Numbered from the stretch's first letter, positions 46,602 through 56,934 are shown. The stretch is 64,000 nucleotides of DNA from Photorhabdus noenieputensis (GCF_018448935.1 NZ_RCWC01000018.1:33267-97266); one strand, 5' to 3'. Translations and numbers: made by a program. Notes: generated by a model from the letters alone, not told the origin.

Positions 46602-49333
46602 TAGTTAACTCCTTGGCTTGAGGAACACTTATCTGTCCAAACTAAAATCAACACTTCGTCATCGTTAGCTTCAATACTTGCACCCACGGTACCCTTAGTT
46701 TGGTTAGCGGTGGTTATGCTTAAATTAGTGACTCGTTCTACCAGAGGGGATTGTTCGATGGTGGCTAATAATTGGTAATAGTCAATGCAGTTACCGGTTG
46801 TCACGCCGATAGCAGGATTCTCCGCCCACGGCATATATATTCGGCTTAATTGCTGTTGTAGCTGATAGCAGCCGTAGTCGGAATTAACGCCAGAGATGAA
46901 GGTCACTTGATAGTCCACTTTAACATCAACATAAGTAGGATTGTTGATTTCAATGGTTGCCCAAGGGCTACTTAATTGGCTTAACCATTCGACCATCTCT
47001 TTCAGTCGCGCCGGGTTTAGTGTTGGGCGTAATGCATCATCGTTATCCTTGTAACGGTTATCCGGGATCACTATCAGTTGTTGCTTTTCCGGTGCCGGGA
47101 TGGTGGTTAATTTACTGCCCGAATGGTATCTGACATCAAATAGGCTAATAAAATGATCCTTTAATAAGGTAACCATGTTCCCCCAACTCAACACTCGATT
47201 ACGATGGGACAACCGGACAGGAATTCGTTTTAAGAAGGCTTGCTCACTCTCTTGCGGACGACCATTCCAGGAAGCCCAAGGTTGCGTGATGCTGCTGATT
47301 GCAGCAATCGTGGCCACCGGCTGTTTTATGCTGTCAGCAACCAATCCATTAATAAAATGCTCTGGCTCAACAGTTTCTGCGTTGGCTAATGTGGCGATGA
47401 TGGCGTTATACAGCAAGCCTTTAATGCGTGGGTAATCTTGAGGATCTATCTTTCCAACTATCTCGGCTTTCAACCAGTACCGCCCTGTCGGCATCAGAGC
47501 GGCCTGATTTGAAGCATCCTGTGGTAATAAGGTGCGCCAGATACCCCGGTCGAACAAGTTACCGGTTTGATCGTCAACTAATTTATCCAATTTACGCCAA
47601 GTATTGCGCTTATCGAGGTAAGACCAAGATAAATCGAGCGCTTTAACACCTTCTAAGTGCCAATAGAGAGATAAAGTTTGCCCCGGTAGTACCCCCGTAA
47701 AGCCTAAATAGAATGCCTCATAGGTGAATGCTGGCGTCTCTGCTGCCGCCTCACCCCGGCCAAAAGGAGTCAGAGGGTAAACAGCAAATTGCTCAAGTTT
47801 AGCTTTAGCGCTGAATTGAATCTGCAACGCACTGATTTGTGGGGTATAAGGTAAATTCTTACCGGTAGGGTCTTGCCAATATTGGGTATGCATAAAATCC
47901 TGTCCCGCCAGTTCTATGCGTATTGAGGCAGGCCAGTCATTGGGAGATGAGCTGTCTGCAACGGGATAATTCATTGTTGGCAAGGTAAATTTTAGGCTTT
48001 GTCCTTGTGGTGCACCCGTTCCACCAAATAACGGTTGGGTAGCATTGAGTGTCTTTCTTTCTTGAGGAGTGATTAAATAGCCCTGTATTTTGAATGCGTC
48101 ATTTGCAGTAATCCTATAAACAGGGTTAAGTTCTTCACCCTCTTTACCCTTCTTAACCTCCTTATACCACTCTTTAAAACCCTCTTTGGGCAAGCCAACC
48201 CATTGGGGAGTAATCGTGAGCGTTGCGTTTTCAGTGCCATACCATTCAGGGGCAATCAGATTAAAACCGGAGCCTAGCAGCGGTGATTGACCAAAGGGAA
48301 AACTGGATGCATCCGTTCGTTCAATACCACCATCAGAGGCGTAGTACACACTACGATTGCCGTTAATGCTGATTTCAATGTCTTTAATCTTAGACAGCAT
48401 CGGTCCCTGTCTGGTACCTAGTTTTAGTACCGGTACATCAAACGTCATATTATCCAAGGCATCAGGAGGAGTTATCGGCGCATCACTGGCGGACAATCCG
48501 AGCTCAAGCGTTGTTTTGTTGACAAGTTTTACCGCCAAGGAAAGCCAACGATTTTCTGCACTGATATTAGCCGTGATATGCTCAGGTTCACCATCCCACT
48601 CGCTGGCTAATGTGATTTTAATCGTGCGCTCTCCTGCTGACATCGCAAATAAAGGCGAAGTAATTAAGTAACCGGACAGAACCGAAACATCATCAGGCGT
48701 TGGGCTAAAAAGCCGAATACCGTTTTCAGGGAATGCAATGTTATCTGCAAGATTTAGTGGTATTGCCGATTTCCAGCTATTCCCCTCTTTTCGATACCAA
48801 CACAGGTCAGTCAATTCCCCTTGGTTTGCCAATATATTCAACTCGGATACATATTGTAATGGATTGCCAGCGCTATCATGTCCGGCATCAAAGAGAGTTC
48901 CTTTCGGAATAAGATATTCAACACGATCAGAATTCAAGGTAATACCTATCGTCACCCGATCCGCTTGAGCATTTCTCGGTTTTAAACCCAATAATTCCCG
49001 GTAATAAAGATCACGATGACGTGCCGGAAAAGTATTGAATAATATTTTCGTCGTTTCTAAGAGTTTTAAAAAAACCAGTAAAAAAGCCTGATGAGCGGGT
49101 AAAGTACCATTTGCTCTATTCGCCTCTTGGTAAATATTGGCTAATTGCTGCGGCGTGTTTTCCTGAATAAAATAGAAGCTACTCCAAAACTGCTCTTTTT
49201 CTTGACCAAAAGGGATTTTTTCGGTGTATTCTTTAAGCCAGTTTAAAATATCTAATGTGCTTCTTTCATCAAGTTTAAAATCCGTCTCAGATACAATAGC
49301 GGTAAGTTTATTATTTAATCCGGTCTGTCCCAT
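46601..49333 (-). CDS. pvc11: PVC baseplate wedge protein Pvc11
   Basis: This 910-residue baseplate protein is related to phage gp6/J. It contains the dimerisation-type domain GKLTTIPAPEKQQ...RLKEMVEWLSQLSSPWATIEINNPTYVDVKVDYQVTF near the C-terminus, with LLPKGTLFDAG-like features near residue 140 (VEYLIPKGTLFDAG). The ATG at 49333 has GGGTGG upstream; the frame starts eight codons earlier. Confidence 0.91.
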   Translation of the reverse strand: MGQTGLNNKLTAIVSETDFKLDERSTLDILNWLKEYTEKIPFGQEKEQFWSSFYFIQENTPQQLANIYQEANRANGTLPAHQAFLLVFLKLLETTKILFNTFPARHRDLYYRELLGLKPRNAQADRVTIGITLNSDRVEYLIPKGTLFDAGHDSAGNPLQYVSELNILANQGELTDLCWYRKEGNSWKSAIPLNLADNIAFPENGIRLFSPTPDDVSVLSGYLITSPLFAMSAGERTIKITLASEWDGEPEHITANISAENRWLSLAVKLVNKTTLELGLSASDAPITPPDALDNMTFDVPVLKLGTRQGPMLSKIKDIEISINGNRSVYYASDGGIERTDASSFPFGQSPLLGSGFNLIAPEWYGTENATLTITPQWVGLPKEGFKEWYKEVKKGKEGEELNPVYRITANDAFKIQGYLITPQERKTLNATQPLFGGTGAPQGQSLKFTLPTMNYPVADSSSPNDWPASIRIELAGQDFMHTQYWQDPTGKNLPYTPQISALQIQFSAKAKLEQFAVYPLTPFGRGEAAAETPAFTYEAFYLGFTGVLPGQTLSLYWHLEGVKALDLSWSYLDKRNTWRKLDKLVDDQTGNLFDRGIWRTLLPQDASNQAALMPTGRYWLKAEIVGKIDPQDYPRIKGLLYNAIIATLANAETVEPEHFINGLVADSIKQPVATIAAISSITQPWASWNGRPQESEQAFLKRIPVRLSHRNRVLSWGNMVTLLKDHFISLFDVRYHSGSKLTTIPAPEKQQLIVIPDNRYKDNDDALRPTLNPARLKEMVEWLSQLSSPWATIEINNPTYVDVKVDYQVTFISGVNSDYGCYQLQQQLSRIYMPWAENPAIGVTTGNCIDYYQLLATIEQSPLVERVTNLSITTANQTKGTVGASIEANDDEVLILVWTDKCSSSQGVN

Positions 49334-49414
49334 ATTTATACCACCCGTTATTTGCATATAACTTTAATATGTTTTCAGGAGATCATTACTATTTAAAAAT
49401 AAATTAAAACTTAT

Positions 49415-49831
49415 TTATCCAGCACTGACAGCATATTGACTGGCAATAAATCGACCTTTACCCATACTGGGTGCTGTTATATCCGGGCCACTCGATGGAT
49501 TATTTGCCGGCTGTGATGGGGTAAAACGGGCAATAAATTGCTGCCCGACAACAATGACCGTGGCAGGGCTACGACAAAAATTCACCTGCTGGCCGACATC
49601 CAATTGAGCAATAGTGACCATACCCATGCCGGGCACCGGATGGCTAGGGGTAATATATTGTGCTTGAAGCTGTATCTTTTTTTCATCCCCCACCATTACG
49701 ATTTTTTTGCCTTGGATCTTAGTGTGACCACTGCCCCGGACGATTGCCGGCCCCAGAATAGTGACCTGCCGGTTACCGAACAAGGGTTCGAATAGCAAAG
49801 TGTCGCCATCAACCACCAGTTGTTTACTCAT
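49415..49831 (-). CDS. pvc10: PVC spike-tip protein Pvc10
   Basis: This 138-residue PAAR-like protein probably forms the sharp tip on the Pvc8 spike. It is rich in short beta repeats with Gly and Pro turns (SKQLVVDGDTLLFEPLFGNRQVTI, GPAIVRGSGHTKIQGKKIVMVGDEKK). The start overlaps the pvc9 stop by four bases. The C-terminus FIASQYAVSAG is typical of Afp10/Pvc10. Confidence 0.87.
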   Translation of the reverse strand: MSKQLVVDGDTLLFEPLFGNRQVTILGPAIVRGSGHTKIQGKKIVMVGDEKKIQLQAQYITPSHPVPGMGMVTIAQLDVGQQVNFCRSPATVIVVGQQFIARFTPSQPANNPSSGPDITAPSMGKGRFIASQYAVSAG

Positions 49832-50244
49832 AAGATCACTTCTCCTTCACCAATCTTAATAATACCTTCAATTTGCTGGCTAATTTCGCTACCTCTCAGG
49901 GCATAGCTCACCTGAACATGCAGGCTATTAGGCAAATCAATTTTTTGATTCACTTGAATTTCAGTAATTTCTGCGCGAGGTTCATAACGTAATACTCGCT
50001 CTTCAATACGCGTTTGAATACGCGCCATTAATTCATCAGTGATATTTTCAAACAGATAATCATGCAAACCACAACCATAATCTTCACGCATAATCCGCTC
50101 ACCGGGTTCGGTGAGAAAAAGCACTTTCATACTCTGGCGAACATGTTCTGCCCCTTCCGCCATGATAATTCCCGTCTGAGAAGAAAACTGTGGCGGAAAT
50201 GCCCAGCCCCGACCATAAATATCGGTTAATATTTTATCTGCCAT
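49828..50244 (-). CDS. pvc9: PVC baseplate protein Pvc9 (gp25-like)
   Basis: This 138-residue protein belongs to the gp25/TssE-like family that starts sheath polymerisation at the baseplate. It has the conserved GRGWAFPPQFS start and EHVRQSMKVLFLTEPGERIMREDYGCGLHDYLFE with the Glu-Pro-Arg (EPRAEITEI) pattern. It overlaps pvc10 by four bases. Confidence 0.92.
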   Translation of the reverse strand: MADKILTDIYGRGWAFPPQFSSQTGIIMAEGAEHVRQSMKVLFLTEPGERIMREDYGCGLHDYLFENITDELMARIQTRIEERVLRYEPRAEITEIQVNQKIDLPNSLHVQVSYALRGSEISQQIEGIIKIGEGEVIL

Positions 50245-50257
50245 CTTATTTAACCTA

Positions 50258-51859
50258 TTATTGTGTTAAATTAATTTTCGCCCCTTTAATATCAACTCCA
50301 GATTTTCCAGCGGCTGATAGGGATTTTTCGGCCTGAATATTAATTTCCTGCGCCTGAGTAATAAGATTTTTAGCAGAATTAATAGTGATATCTTTATCCT
50401 GTTGCAAAGATAAGGTATTTTTTCCACTATTAAATGCGAGCATATTGTCTTTATTATCGAAGATTAATGCCTGCTGATTTTCTCCCTGTTTAATTACTAA
50501 CGTTTTCATTTGATTTTTTTCACCAGGTTCTAATGGGGATTTGTTTTTAGGATTATGCATGGCACCTAATATCACCGGAAAACGAGGATCACATTCAAAG
50601 AAGCCGATTATTACTTCATCCCCCGGCTCTGGATAGAAGCAGAATCCACTCTCATGACTGGCGTAAGGTTTGCCTAAGCGGGCAAAAAGGGTGCCGTTGG
50701 TTAAGCTTAAGGCCGGTATTTTGACCGGAATACGGTCTAGTGATTGGCTATCCTGTTGGTATTTTTCTACGATCCCGATATGCAACTCTTTAACCGGCGG
50801 TACCGGCTGTTCTACATCTGATTGCATGCCTAACGTTAACCGGGTGCGCCAACCTTGCCGCTGGTTAATGATCTGGCTGACACCAGTGATAATCGCCTGA
50901 CCATCCATTCCCGCTCCGAAGCCAGTTAACGCCAAAACATCACCCGGCTGATAATGATCATTGCCTGCAACCTCAAAACTACCGGATATATTATGGTTTC
51001 GCCGGTTGCCCATGATGCCCTGAGTAAACTGTTTGGTTTGTTGATTATCCAATGGGGAGCTGAAAATCCATTGCCACTCTTGATCGGTCAGCGGTTTCAG
51101 CGTATCGGTAGCAAGTTGACCATGCCCAAACCCACTACTTTTTGCCTGAATCGCCTGAGACAACTTTTGTTGGTTAATGTCCCAAGACTGCACACTTACT
51201 GTTTTTGGGCTGCGCTGATTATCCCATCGCAGATTAGCTTCAAACAGCACAATGTCCCGAAGGTCGCCGCGCTGACGAATGGTGTGTACGGTTGACCGAT
51301 TAAGTGATTCCGGCGTGACTAATGTAACGGCATCATGGCCGGGGATCAGCCAAGTATTGGTAACACTCAGTCGGCTCTTTAAGAATGTCCAATCATTGCA
51401 ACGAAATTGCACCATTTGCTCATGTACCGTTTTAAGTTGAGGCGCTTGTTTTATCGTGACAGATACACCGGCCTGGCTGAATAGCTTTTTGATAATTGCC
51501 TCATCACTCTGCTTATTGAATAGTTGAGAGTGGAAACTATGGGTTAATTTTTGCAGTGGATGCTTTGCTGTCAGAATCATTAAACTGTCCTGACCTTTAA
51601 TCTTCAATGTCTGCTGAACGATGATCCCTTTGAACAACACCTTTGTTTGTATCTGCACAATAAGCTCATGATTCGGGCGACAATTTGCCAACTCAGCCTG
51701 CGCCTTGGCATCAAAAATATGGCTGGTATCACCGATAATACCCAAAGTGACGTTAGCCGCAGGAATGCCATTGATAGGATAATTGACTGACAGGCTGATA
51801 ACCGTAAATTGATTGAGCGTTTTTCCGTCTATCTTAATCGTGATCGGAGGTATCTTCAT
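50258..51859 (-). CDS. pvc8: PVC central spike protein Pvc8 (VgrG-like)
   Basis: This 533-residue spike protein resembles T4 gp27-gp5 and VgrG. The N-terminal two thirds form the hub (SFHSQLFNKQSDEAIIKKLFSQAGVSV...QMVQFRCNDWTFLKSRL). The OB-like region holds GFCFYPEPGDEVIIGFFECDPRFPVILGAMHNPKNKSPL, and the C-terminal beta-needle repeats are D/N-rich (INSAKNLITQAQEINIQAEKSL). The start overlaps the pvc7 stop by four bases. Confidence 0.93.
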   Translation of the reverse strand: MKIPPITIKIDGKTLNQFTVISLSVNYPINGIPAANVTLGIIGDTSHIFDAKAQAELANCRPNHELIVQIQTKVLFKGIIVQQTLKIKGQDSLMILTAKHPLQKLTHSFHSQLFNKQSDEAIIKKLFSQAGVSVTIKQAPQLKTVHEQMVQFRCNDWTFLKSRLSVTNTWLIPGHDAVTLVTPESLNRSTVHTIRQRGDLRDIVLFEANLRWDNQRSPKTVSVQSWDINQQKLSQAIQAKSSGFGHGQLATDTLKPLTDQEWQWIFSSPLDNQQTKQFTQGIMGNRRNHNISGSFEVAGNDHYQPGDVLALTGFGAGMDGQAIITGVSQIINQRQGWRTRLTLGMQSDVEQPVPPVKELHIGIVEKYQQDSQSLDRIPVKIPALSLTNGTLFARLGKPYASHESGFCFYPEPGDEVIIGFFECDPRFPVILGAMHNPKNKSPLEPGEKNQMKTLVIKQGENQQALIFDNKDNMLAFNSGKNTLSLQQDKDITINSAKNLITQAQEINIQAEKSLSAAGKSGVDIKGAKINLTQ

Positions 51860-52539
51860 TCTTTCCTCCGTGCTTGTAGTGTTTGTCCCGGCGTGAAATC
51901 ATCAAGATTATCTAGATCGTTTTGCCAAGCCAGCGAAAGATAATCGATACCGCCCGCCAGAGCCGCGCCAGCACCCAATGCAATCAATGGCAGAGAGAGC
52001 ATATCGGTTACACTAACCGCAGTAGCCGGTGGTGATTTTAGCTGTTGCTCCGTGGCCTGAATAACAAAGCTCTCATCCGCCACCAGCGATAAAGTAGCAA
52101 TTGCCCGTAATGGCATGGCGTCCCGGTCAAACAAAGTGTAATGAATGCTGAGACCGCTGGCCCGGCAGGCAAAATAACCTTTGTTTTCCCAACGCATTTT
52201 GCCCCATTTGATTTTAAGAAAATGAGGGACGTTGGTACCGGCATCAACGGCACAGAGAGTTTTCAGCGTCGCCAGTTGGGTTTCTATCGGCGTATTGTTG
52301 CCGGGCATAGACGCGTCAAACAATAGATCTAATGACAGGCCCGCGGGCTGAGACGACACATAATGGTTGCCTTGGTGGGCATGGGTAATGCTTTCATCGT
52401 TTCTATAATTGGCTTGATAATTGAACTGGATCGCATCGGGGTTATACATCACCGGTAAACTGCCCACCAAGATTTTACCTTCCCGATCTTTATAAGCCGT
52501 CAACGTCAGTTTGGACAGACTACGTTCAATTAAGCTCAT
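51856..52539 (-). CDS. pvc7: PVC hub protein Pvc7
   Basis: This protein of 227 residues joins the tube to the spike and carries a LysM-type C-terminus ([25 protein letters not shown]). Its N-terminal block [25 protein letters not shown] is typical of Pvc7/Afp7. The ATG at 52539 has CAGGGGG upstream and overlaps the end of pvc6 by 14 bases. A GTG at 52557 is an alternative. Confidence 0.9.
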   Translation of the reverse strand: MSLIERSLSKLTLTAYKDREGKILVGSLPVMYNPDAIQFNYQANYRNDESITHAHQGNHYVSSQPAGLSLDLLFDASMPGNNTPIETQLATLKTLCAVDAGTNVPHFLKIKWGKMRWENKGYFACRASGLSIHYTLFDRDAMPLRAIATLSLVADESFVIQATEQQLKSPPATAVSVTDMLSLPLIALGAGAALAGGIDYLSLAWQNDLDNLDDFTPGQTLQARRKE

Positions 52540-52705
52540 AATCGCCCCCTGCTTCACGTAATGCCTCTAGCACCTCCCGTTTAATCCTTTCAATCAGGCG
52601 AGCATCGTCCAACGCTTCTTGGGCTAATGTTCGCGGGGAAGATAAATCGCCCGCAGAATCGGTAACTTTGGCCTGAATAATCAGTTCTTTAATTTCTACA
52701 GTCAT
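52526..52705 (-). CDS. pvc6: Small PVC protein Pvc6
   Basis: This 59-residue protein ([14 protein letters not shown]...[13 protein letters not shown]) matches the DUF5908 family seen at this position in PVC and Afp loci. It has a strong ribosome site (AGGAGTG), starts with a four-base overlap at the pvc5 stop and overlaps the pvc7 start. Its amphipathic C-terminal helix is rich in Arg/Glu. Its role in the particle is unknown. Confidence 0.85.
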   Translation of the reverse strand: MTVEIKELIIQAKVTDSAGDLSSPRTLAQEALDDARLIERIKREVLEALREAGGDYELN

Positions 52706-53160
52706 GCTTTCACTCCTAACCAGCGCATATCCTGATAACGTAACTCCAGGGAATTGACCAAAACGGCATTGCTATTGGCATCAAAGTCACCGGTAGACCA
52801 ACGAACCGGTAACGCGTTACTCACGGTCCAGCTTGCCACCGGTAAAAAATTTTCATTTAGCAACATAATGACCACATCAGCATAAACCGCTTTTTCTCCA
52901 CGCAAGACACGATCAAATATCAGAGTAAGCGGCGTCACCGTCATCACACCGCGTTCCAGTACCAAACTACCGTGCTGGATCTTCTCGGCCAGCCAAACAT
53001 TTCTGGCGTTTTCCCCGCCCTGGCTGTATTGGGTGGTTTGCAGTTCACGGCTAAGGCCCGATATACGCTGAAAGGCAATATCAAGTGGACTGGGAATATT
53101 GTTAAACAGAAAACTGGCGATAAAACGGTGTGATACTGACGGGGTGTATAGATTGTGCAT
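52702..53160 (-). CDS. pvc5: PVC tube protein Pvc5
   Basis: This 152-residue gp19-family tube protein is probably the baseplate-proximal inner-tube ring. Typical blocks are [56 protein letters not shown] and [35 protein letters not shown]. It begins 13 bases after the pvc4 stop. Confidence 0.92.
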   Translation of the reverse strand: MHNLYTPSVSHRFIASFLFNNIPSPLDIAFQRISGLSRELQTTQYSQGGENARNVWLAEKIQHGSLVLERGVMTVTPLTLIFDRVLRGEKAVYADVVIMLLNENFLPVASWTVSNALPVRWSTGDFDANSNAVLVNSLELRYQDMRWLGVKA

Positions 53161-53173
53161 ATTTTGCCCCTGT

Positions 53174-54388
53174 TTAATTTAATCCCATTGTCCCGGTGTG
53201 CATATCAAACGTCAGACTCAGCTCAATAAATTCCGCCGGAATGAGCAGTGCCAGTTTGATTTTCATGACCATTTTCCCGGCCCGCAGATCCGCTTCACTC
53301 ATTGATTCGTTAACACCGAGTAATATGTCAAACGCTCGCTCCTCCTGAGTACCTAACAGTCCACCTTTTAACCATAATTGATGCAGCCAGTTGTAGGTTT
53401 GGCCCTTAAGTTTCATCCAGGTGATAGCGTTGTTAGGTTCGAAAACAAAAGCCCGGCCTAATCGGGTGATATGTGCTTCGATATAGGAGACCAAGCGGCG
53501 AGTTTGGATATAACGCCAGGGAGAACCGGGAATGTTGTCCAAAGTTCGGCATCCCCAGACTTTAATCCCTTTACCGGGGAAGCTGCGAATCAAATTCAAC
53601 GAAGTGCCATTCTGATTAAAGAGCGCATCAGCTTCAATAAAGGATCGTACCGGGCTGACTACCTTAGCTAAAGCTACGTTGGCCGGCGCGGTCCAGATAC
53701 CTTGCTGATTATCATTACACTGGATAACCGCCGCCACCGCCGTGGTTGGCGAAAGGATGATATGTTTACCATTCTCTTGGTATGGGGTTTTCAGTCCCGG
53801 CCAATATACCGCGCCCCATTGCCGATCACTTGAGGAAAACTGCGTTAAACATGTAGCAGCCAGTACTGGATCATCCGGGGCATCCAACAATCCCATGATG
53901 CCACGTCGGCTCTTACACAGTTCGAGTATCGACTGCCAAAACTGCAACCAAAGATCAATGTCAGCACCGGGCTTTCCTGTCTGATTAAAACGGACAATAT
54001 CAGGGACGATAATCAGAGTGATAGCACTCTCTGCGGCAATAGCCTGCTTAAGCCAATCCTGTTGCAGTGCGATGATCAACGATTGAAAATCATTCAGTGG
54101 TTCATCAAAGGTCAGCGGCAGCACATAGGCTTGTTGACCGCCATTTTCAAAAAAGTGGCGCACGGAGTAGTACATTAATGAGTAGTACATTAATCCTGAC
54201 TCACAAAATTTTAGAGTAAAGTCGGTCAGGCTGTTTAATTTGACTATGGTTCTACTTCCCGCACTGGTTTCATTGCCCGAATTTTCTGGAATATGACCAA
54301 TAAAAACGGGGATACCAATAAATGCATCATCTGGTTTCTGGGATATCAAGTTCTCCGCGATTGTCACACTCGGCTGTATTATTTCCAT
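53174..54388 (-). CDS. pvc4: PVC sheath protein Pvc4
   Basis: This 404-residue contractile-sheath subunit (T4 gp18 family) has the sheath C-terminal domain NAITWMKLKGQTYNWLHQLWLKGGLLGTQEERAFDILLGVNESMSEADLRAGKMVMKIKLALLIPAEFIEL and the central GIWTAPANVALAKV. A 15-bp in-frame tandem duplication (54165-54194) gives MYYSLMYYS near residue 68. It is probably the baseplate-proximal sheath ring, by analogy with studied PVCs. Confidence 0.92.
   Translation of the reverse strand: MEIIQPSVTIAENLISQKPDDAFIGIPVFIGHIPENSGNETSAGSRTIVKLNSLTDFTLKFCESGLMYYSLMYYSVRHFFENGGQQAYVLPLTFDEPLNDFQSLIIALQQDWLKQAIAAESAITLIIVPDIVRFNQTGKPGADIDLWLQFWQSILELCKSRRGIMGLLDAPDDPVLAATCLTQFSSSDRQWGAVYWPGLKTPYQENGKHIILSPTTAVAAVIQCNDNQQGIWTAPANVALAKVVSPVRSFIEADALFNQNGTSLNLIRSFPGKGIKVWGCRTLDNIPGSPWRYIQTRRLVSYIEAHITRLGRAFVFEPNNAITWMKLKGQTYNWLHQLWLKGGLLGTQEERAFDILLGVNESMSEADLRAGKMVMKIKLALLIPAEFIELSLTFDMHTGTMGLN
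54165..54194 (-). repeat. 15-bp tandem duplication in pvc4
   Basis: GAGTAGTACATTAAT occurs twice in tandem, in frame, duplicating five residues (LMYYS). No such doubling occurs at the matching place in pvc2 or pvc3. Confidence 0.88.
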
Positions 54389-54436
54389 TGTCGTTTCCTC
54401 TACAGGACAGGCGCGGCAAACCGCGCCCCAGTACGG

Positions 54437-55825
54437 TTACTGTGCTACTTTTTGCGTAAATTGCAGGATAATAAATTCAGCCGGACGGACCGCCGCCATG
54501 CCAACCTTGACGATCATTCTTCCTTTCCTAATATCACTTTCGGACATGGTGATACCTTGACCAATTTGCACAAAATAGGCTTCTTGGGGATGACTGCCGA
54601 CCAGTGCCCCTTGTTGCCAGAGTTGATGGAGATAATTGTCAATGGCTGACCGTACTCGCTCCCAAGTTGGTTGGCTATTGGGTTCAAAGACGGCAAATCG
54701 CATTGCCTGTTTGATATCCCGTTCCGCCGCATTAAATAAACGCCGTACCGGAATATAGCGCCAGTTGTCATCATCTTTCAGGGTACGTGCTCCCCAGACG
54801 ACAAAACCTTTGTTGCTGAAATGGCGGATGGCATTAATGCCTTTCGGATTCATCTCTTTTTGATCATCGTCAGTGAGCCGTTCATCCACATCGCTAATCC
54901 CATTTAGCACAACATTAGCCGGTGCTTTCCAAACGCCACGGTTGGCATCAGTGGCACAATAGACACCGGCCATGATTGCACTGGCGGGAATAGTTTTTTT
55001 TACATTCTTTATTGCAGTAATAGCCTCCTTATAGACATTCGGGTTTTTCTCTTTGAGTTCCGTCAAATTGGTAACATTGTTTGCTTTTGCATCCTTATAA
55101 CCTAAAACATCTATAAGACTCTCTTCCGTTTGTATAAGTTGTGAGACTTTCACTGCGGGATAATACGTTGCGGTTTGTGAGGATACGTTAGTGCTGATAG
55201 CGAATGCTTTATCCTGATTATCAGCGATAAGGAAATAGCCCTCATTCAATAATGAAGATGTCAGGTTTTTATATATCTTGCTTTGGTAAGCAGAATCCTG
55301 TTCAGGGCTGACGATCAAGGTAATTTCTAAAGCCTGCTTAATTAACTCAGGGATTAAAGCCAGAGTTTTAGTATCTTCCGAATCAGCAATCGGTAGGATA
55401 TAACAAGGTCCACCACCATTTTGAAAATAAAGCTTTAAAGCATCACTGCTTGTCGTGTGGTTAACTGTCACCTCGTAAGTGTAATCAGCTTTTTTTTCTT
55501 CTGGATCGTTATTAACCTCTCCATTTTCATTTTCGGCTGATATATCACCTTCAACTTTTTCAACTTTCCTAGATTTTTTAGCGGCAGGAGTAGGTAGAGA
55601 TGGAGGTGTTGATTTAATCGCTATTGACGTAACACAACCCACATGAAACTGGTCAGTGAAATCCAACCAGCTACTAACACGTGTTATTTTGGGCGTCGTA
55701 CTCGTTTTTTTCGGTGAAAAACGCCCAATAAAAACAGGGATTGCCGTATTCCCTCGACTGACAGAAAGCGCCAGTGAGGCATTTTCTTCAATATAGACGC
55801 CAGGATAAGTTGGTACTGTTGGCAT
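54437..55825 (-). CDS. pvc3: PVC sheath protein Pvc3
   Basis: This 462-residue sheath subunit shares N-terminus (YPGVYIEENASLALSVSRG) and C-terminus (PAEFIILQFTQKVAQ) with Pvc2. It carries two inserts: residues about 66-120, Lys/Glu-rich and low in complexity, and about 190-285, a Lys-rich mixed segment. These would decorate the outside of the sheath. The conserved GVWKAPANVVLNGI is in place. Confidence 0.92.
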   Translation of the reverse strand: MPTVPTYPGVYIEENASLALSVSRGNTAIPVFIGRFSPKKTSTTPKITRVSSWLDFTDQFHVGCVTSIAIKSTPPSLPTPAAKKSRKVEKVEGDISAENENGEVNNDPEEKKADYTYEVTVNHTTSSDALKLYFQNGGGPCYILPIADSEDTKTLALIPELIKQALEITLIVSPEQDSAYQSKIYKNLTSSLLNEGYFLIADNQDKAFAISTNVSSQTATYYPAVKVSQLIQTEESLIDVLGYKDAKANNVTNLTELKEKNPNVYKEAITAIKNVKKTIPASAIMAGVYCATDANRGVWKAPANVVLNGISDVDERLTDDDQKEMNPKGINAIRHFSNKGFVVWGARTLKDDDNWRYIPVRRLFNAAERDIKQAMRFAVFEPNSQPTWERVRSAIDNYLHQLWQQGALVGSHPQEAYFVQIGQGITMSESDIRKGRMIVKVGMAAVRPAEFIILQFTQKVAQ

Positions 55826-55836
55826 GCTGCCTCCAA

Positions 55837-56934
55837 TTATTGTCCGATGTTCTGCGTAAACTGCAAGATAATAAATTCGGCTGGACGAACCGCCGCCATA
55901 CCCACTTTAACGATCATTTCACCATGTTTAATATTGTCATCAGTCATGGTGATGCCTTTACCAATTTGAACAAAATAAGCTTGCTCGGCTTTATTGCCCA
56001 CCAATCCGCCTTGTTGCCAAAGAGAATAGAGATAATTATTAATCGCTCGGCGTACAACTTCCCAAGTTGGTTGGCTATTAGGTTCAAAGACCGCGAAACT
56101 CATGGCATTTTTAATATCTCGTTCCGCGCTGTTAAACAGACGGCGAACAGGGATATAACGCCAATTATCACTGTCCTCAAGTGTTCTGGCTCCCCAAACC
56201 AATGGGCTACTTTTAGGAAAAGTACGGATCATATTCAACGCTTTATCTTTGTTATATTGTCCTTGCAGATCATCAGTCACCGGATATTTAGGTTGTAATC
56301 CTCCTTGAATAGGAACGTTAGCCGGTGCTTGCCAAACACCCCGATGGTTATCGACACTGGCATAAATACCGGCCATCACTGCACTGGGTGGAATATCAAC
56401 ACTAGCCCTTTTCCCTTCTTCATCTTTTTCTCCCCATTCAGCGGTCAGCCACGGATAATAAACTGCGCCATAGGCGGTGGCGGTATAAGTCTTAAGTACT
56501 TCATCGGGGTTTTGGTTCAAATCTATTTGAGTGAATGGGCCATCAAAAATGGCAAATAAACCTTTGCCCGGTAGACAAAGTTTTACCGTAACCTCACTAA
56601 TATCTTCTCCAGCAGCAACCAGCAATGTGACATCATCAAGTTTTGGCACTTGTTTTTCTAACTTTTCGTTTTTAACAAGATAACAATATCCACCGCCGTT
56701 AATAAAATAGGCACGTAGTGAAATATCAAGCTTATCACCAGGATCAAATTGTCCACTTTTTCGTGTCAAATAGTCCAGCCAACTATTAATACGGACATGA
56801 TCTTCTGTGGATAAAAATTTATTAGTATTTGCAGCCGCAAAAACAGGGACCGCCGTTGCACTTGTACGGACAGAGAGTGCTAATGAAGCATCTTCCTCAA
56901 TATAGACGCCCGGATAAGTTGTATTAATTGTCAT
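55837..56934 (-). CDS. pvc2: Main PVC sheath protein Pvc2
   Basis: This 365-residue protein is the major contractile sheath subunit. It begins MTINTTYPGVYIEEDASLALSV and contains AVMAGIYASVDNHRGVWQAPANVPI and the C-terminal PTWEVVRRAINNYLYSLWQQGGLVGNKAEQAYFVQIG sheath core. ATG 56934 is chosen for AAGGCG upstream and for the family's N-terminus; the frame is open nine codons further. Confidence 0.93.
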   Translation of the reverse strand: MTINTTYPGVYIEEDASLALSVRTSATAVPVFAAANTNKFLSTEDHVRINSWLDYLTRKSGQFDPGDKLDISLRAYFINGGGYCYLVKNEKLEKQVPKLDDVTLLVAAGEDISEVTVKLCLPGKGLFAIFDGPFTQIDLNQNPDEVLKTYTATAYGAVYYPWLTAEWGEKDEEGKRASVDIPPSAVMAGIYASVDNHRGVWQAPANVPIQGGLQPKYPVTDDLQGQYNKDKALNMIRTFPKSSPLVWGARTLEDSDNWRYIPVRRLFNSAERDIKNAMSFAVFEPNSQPTWEVVRRAINNYLYSLWQQGGLVGNKAEQAYFVQIGKGITMTDDNIKHGEMIVKVGMAAVRPAEFIILQFTQNIGQ

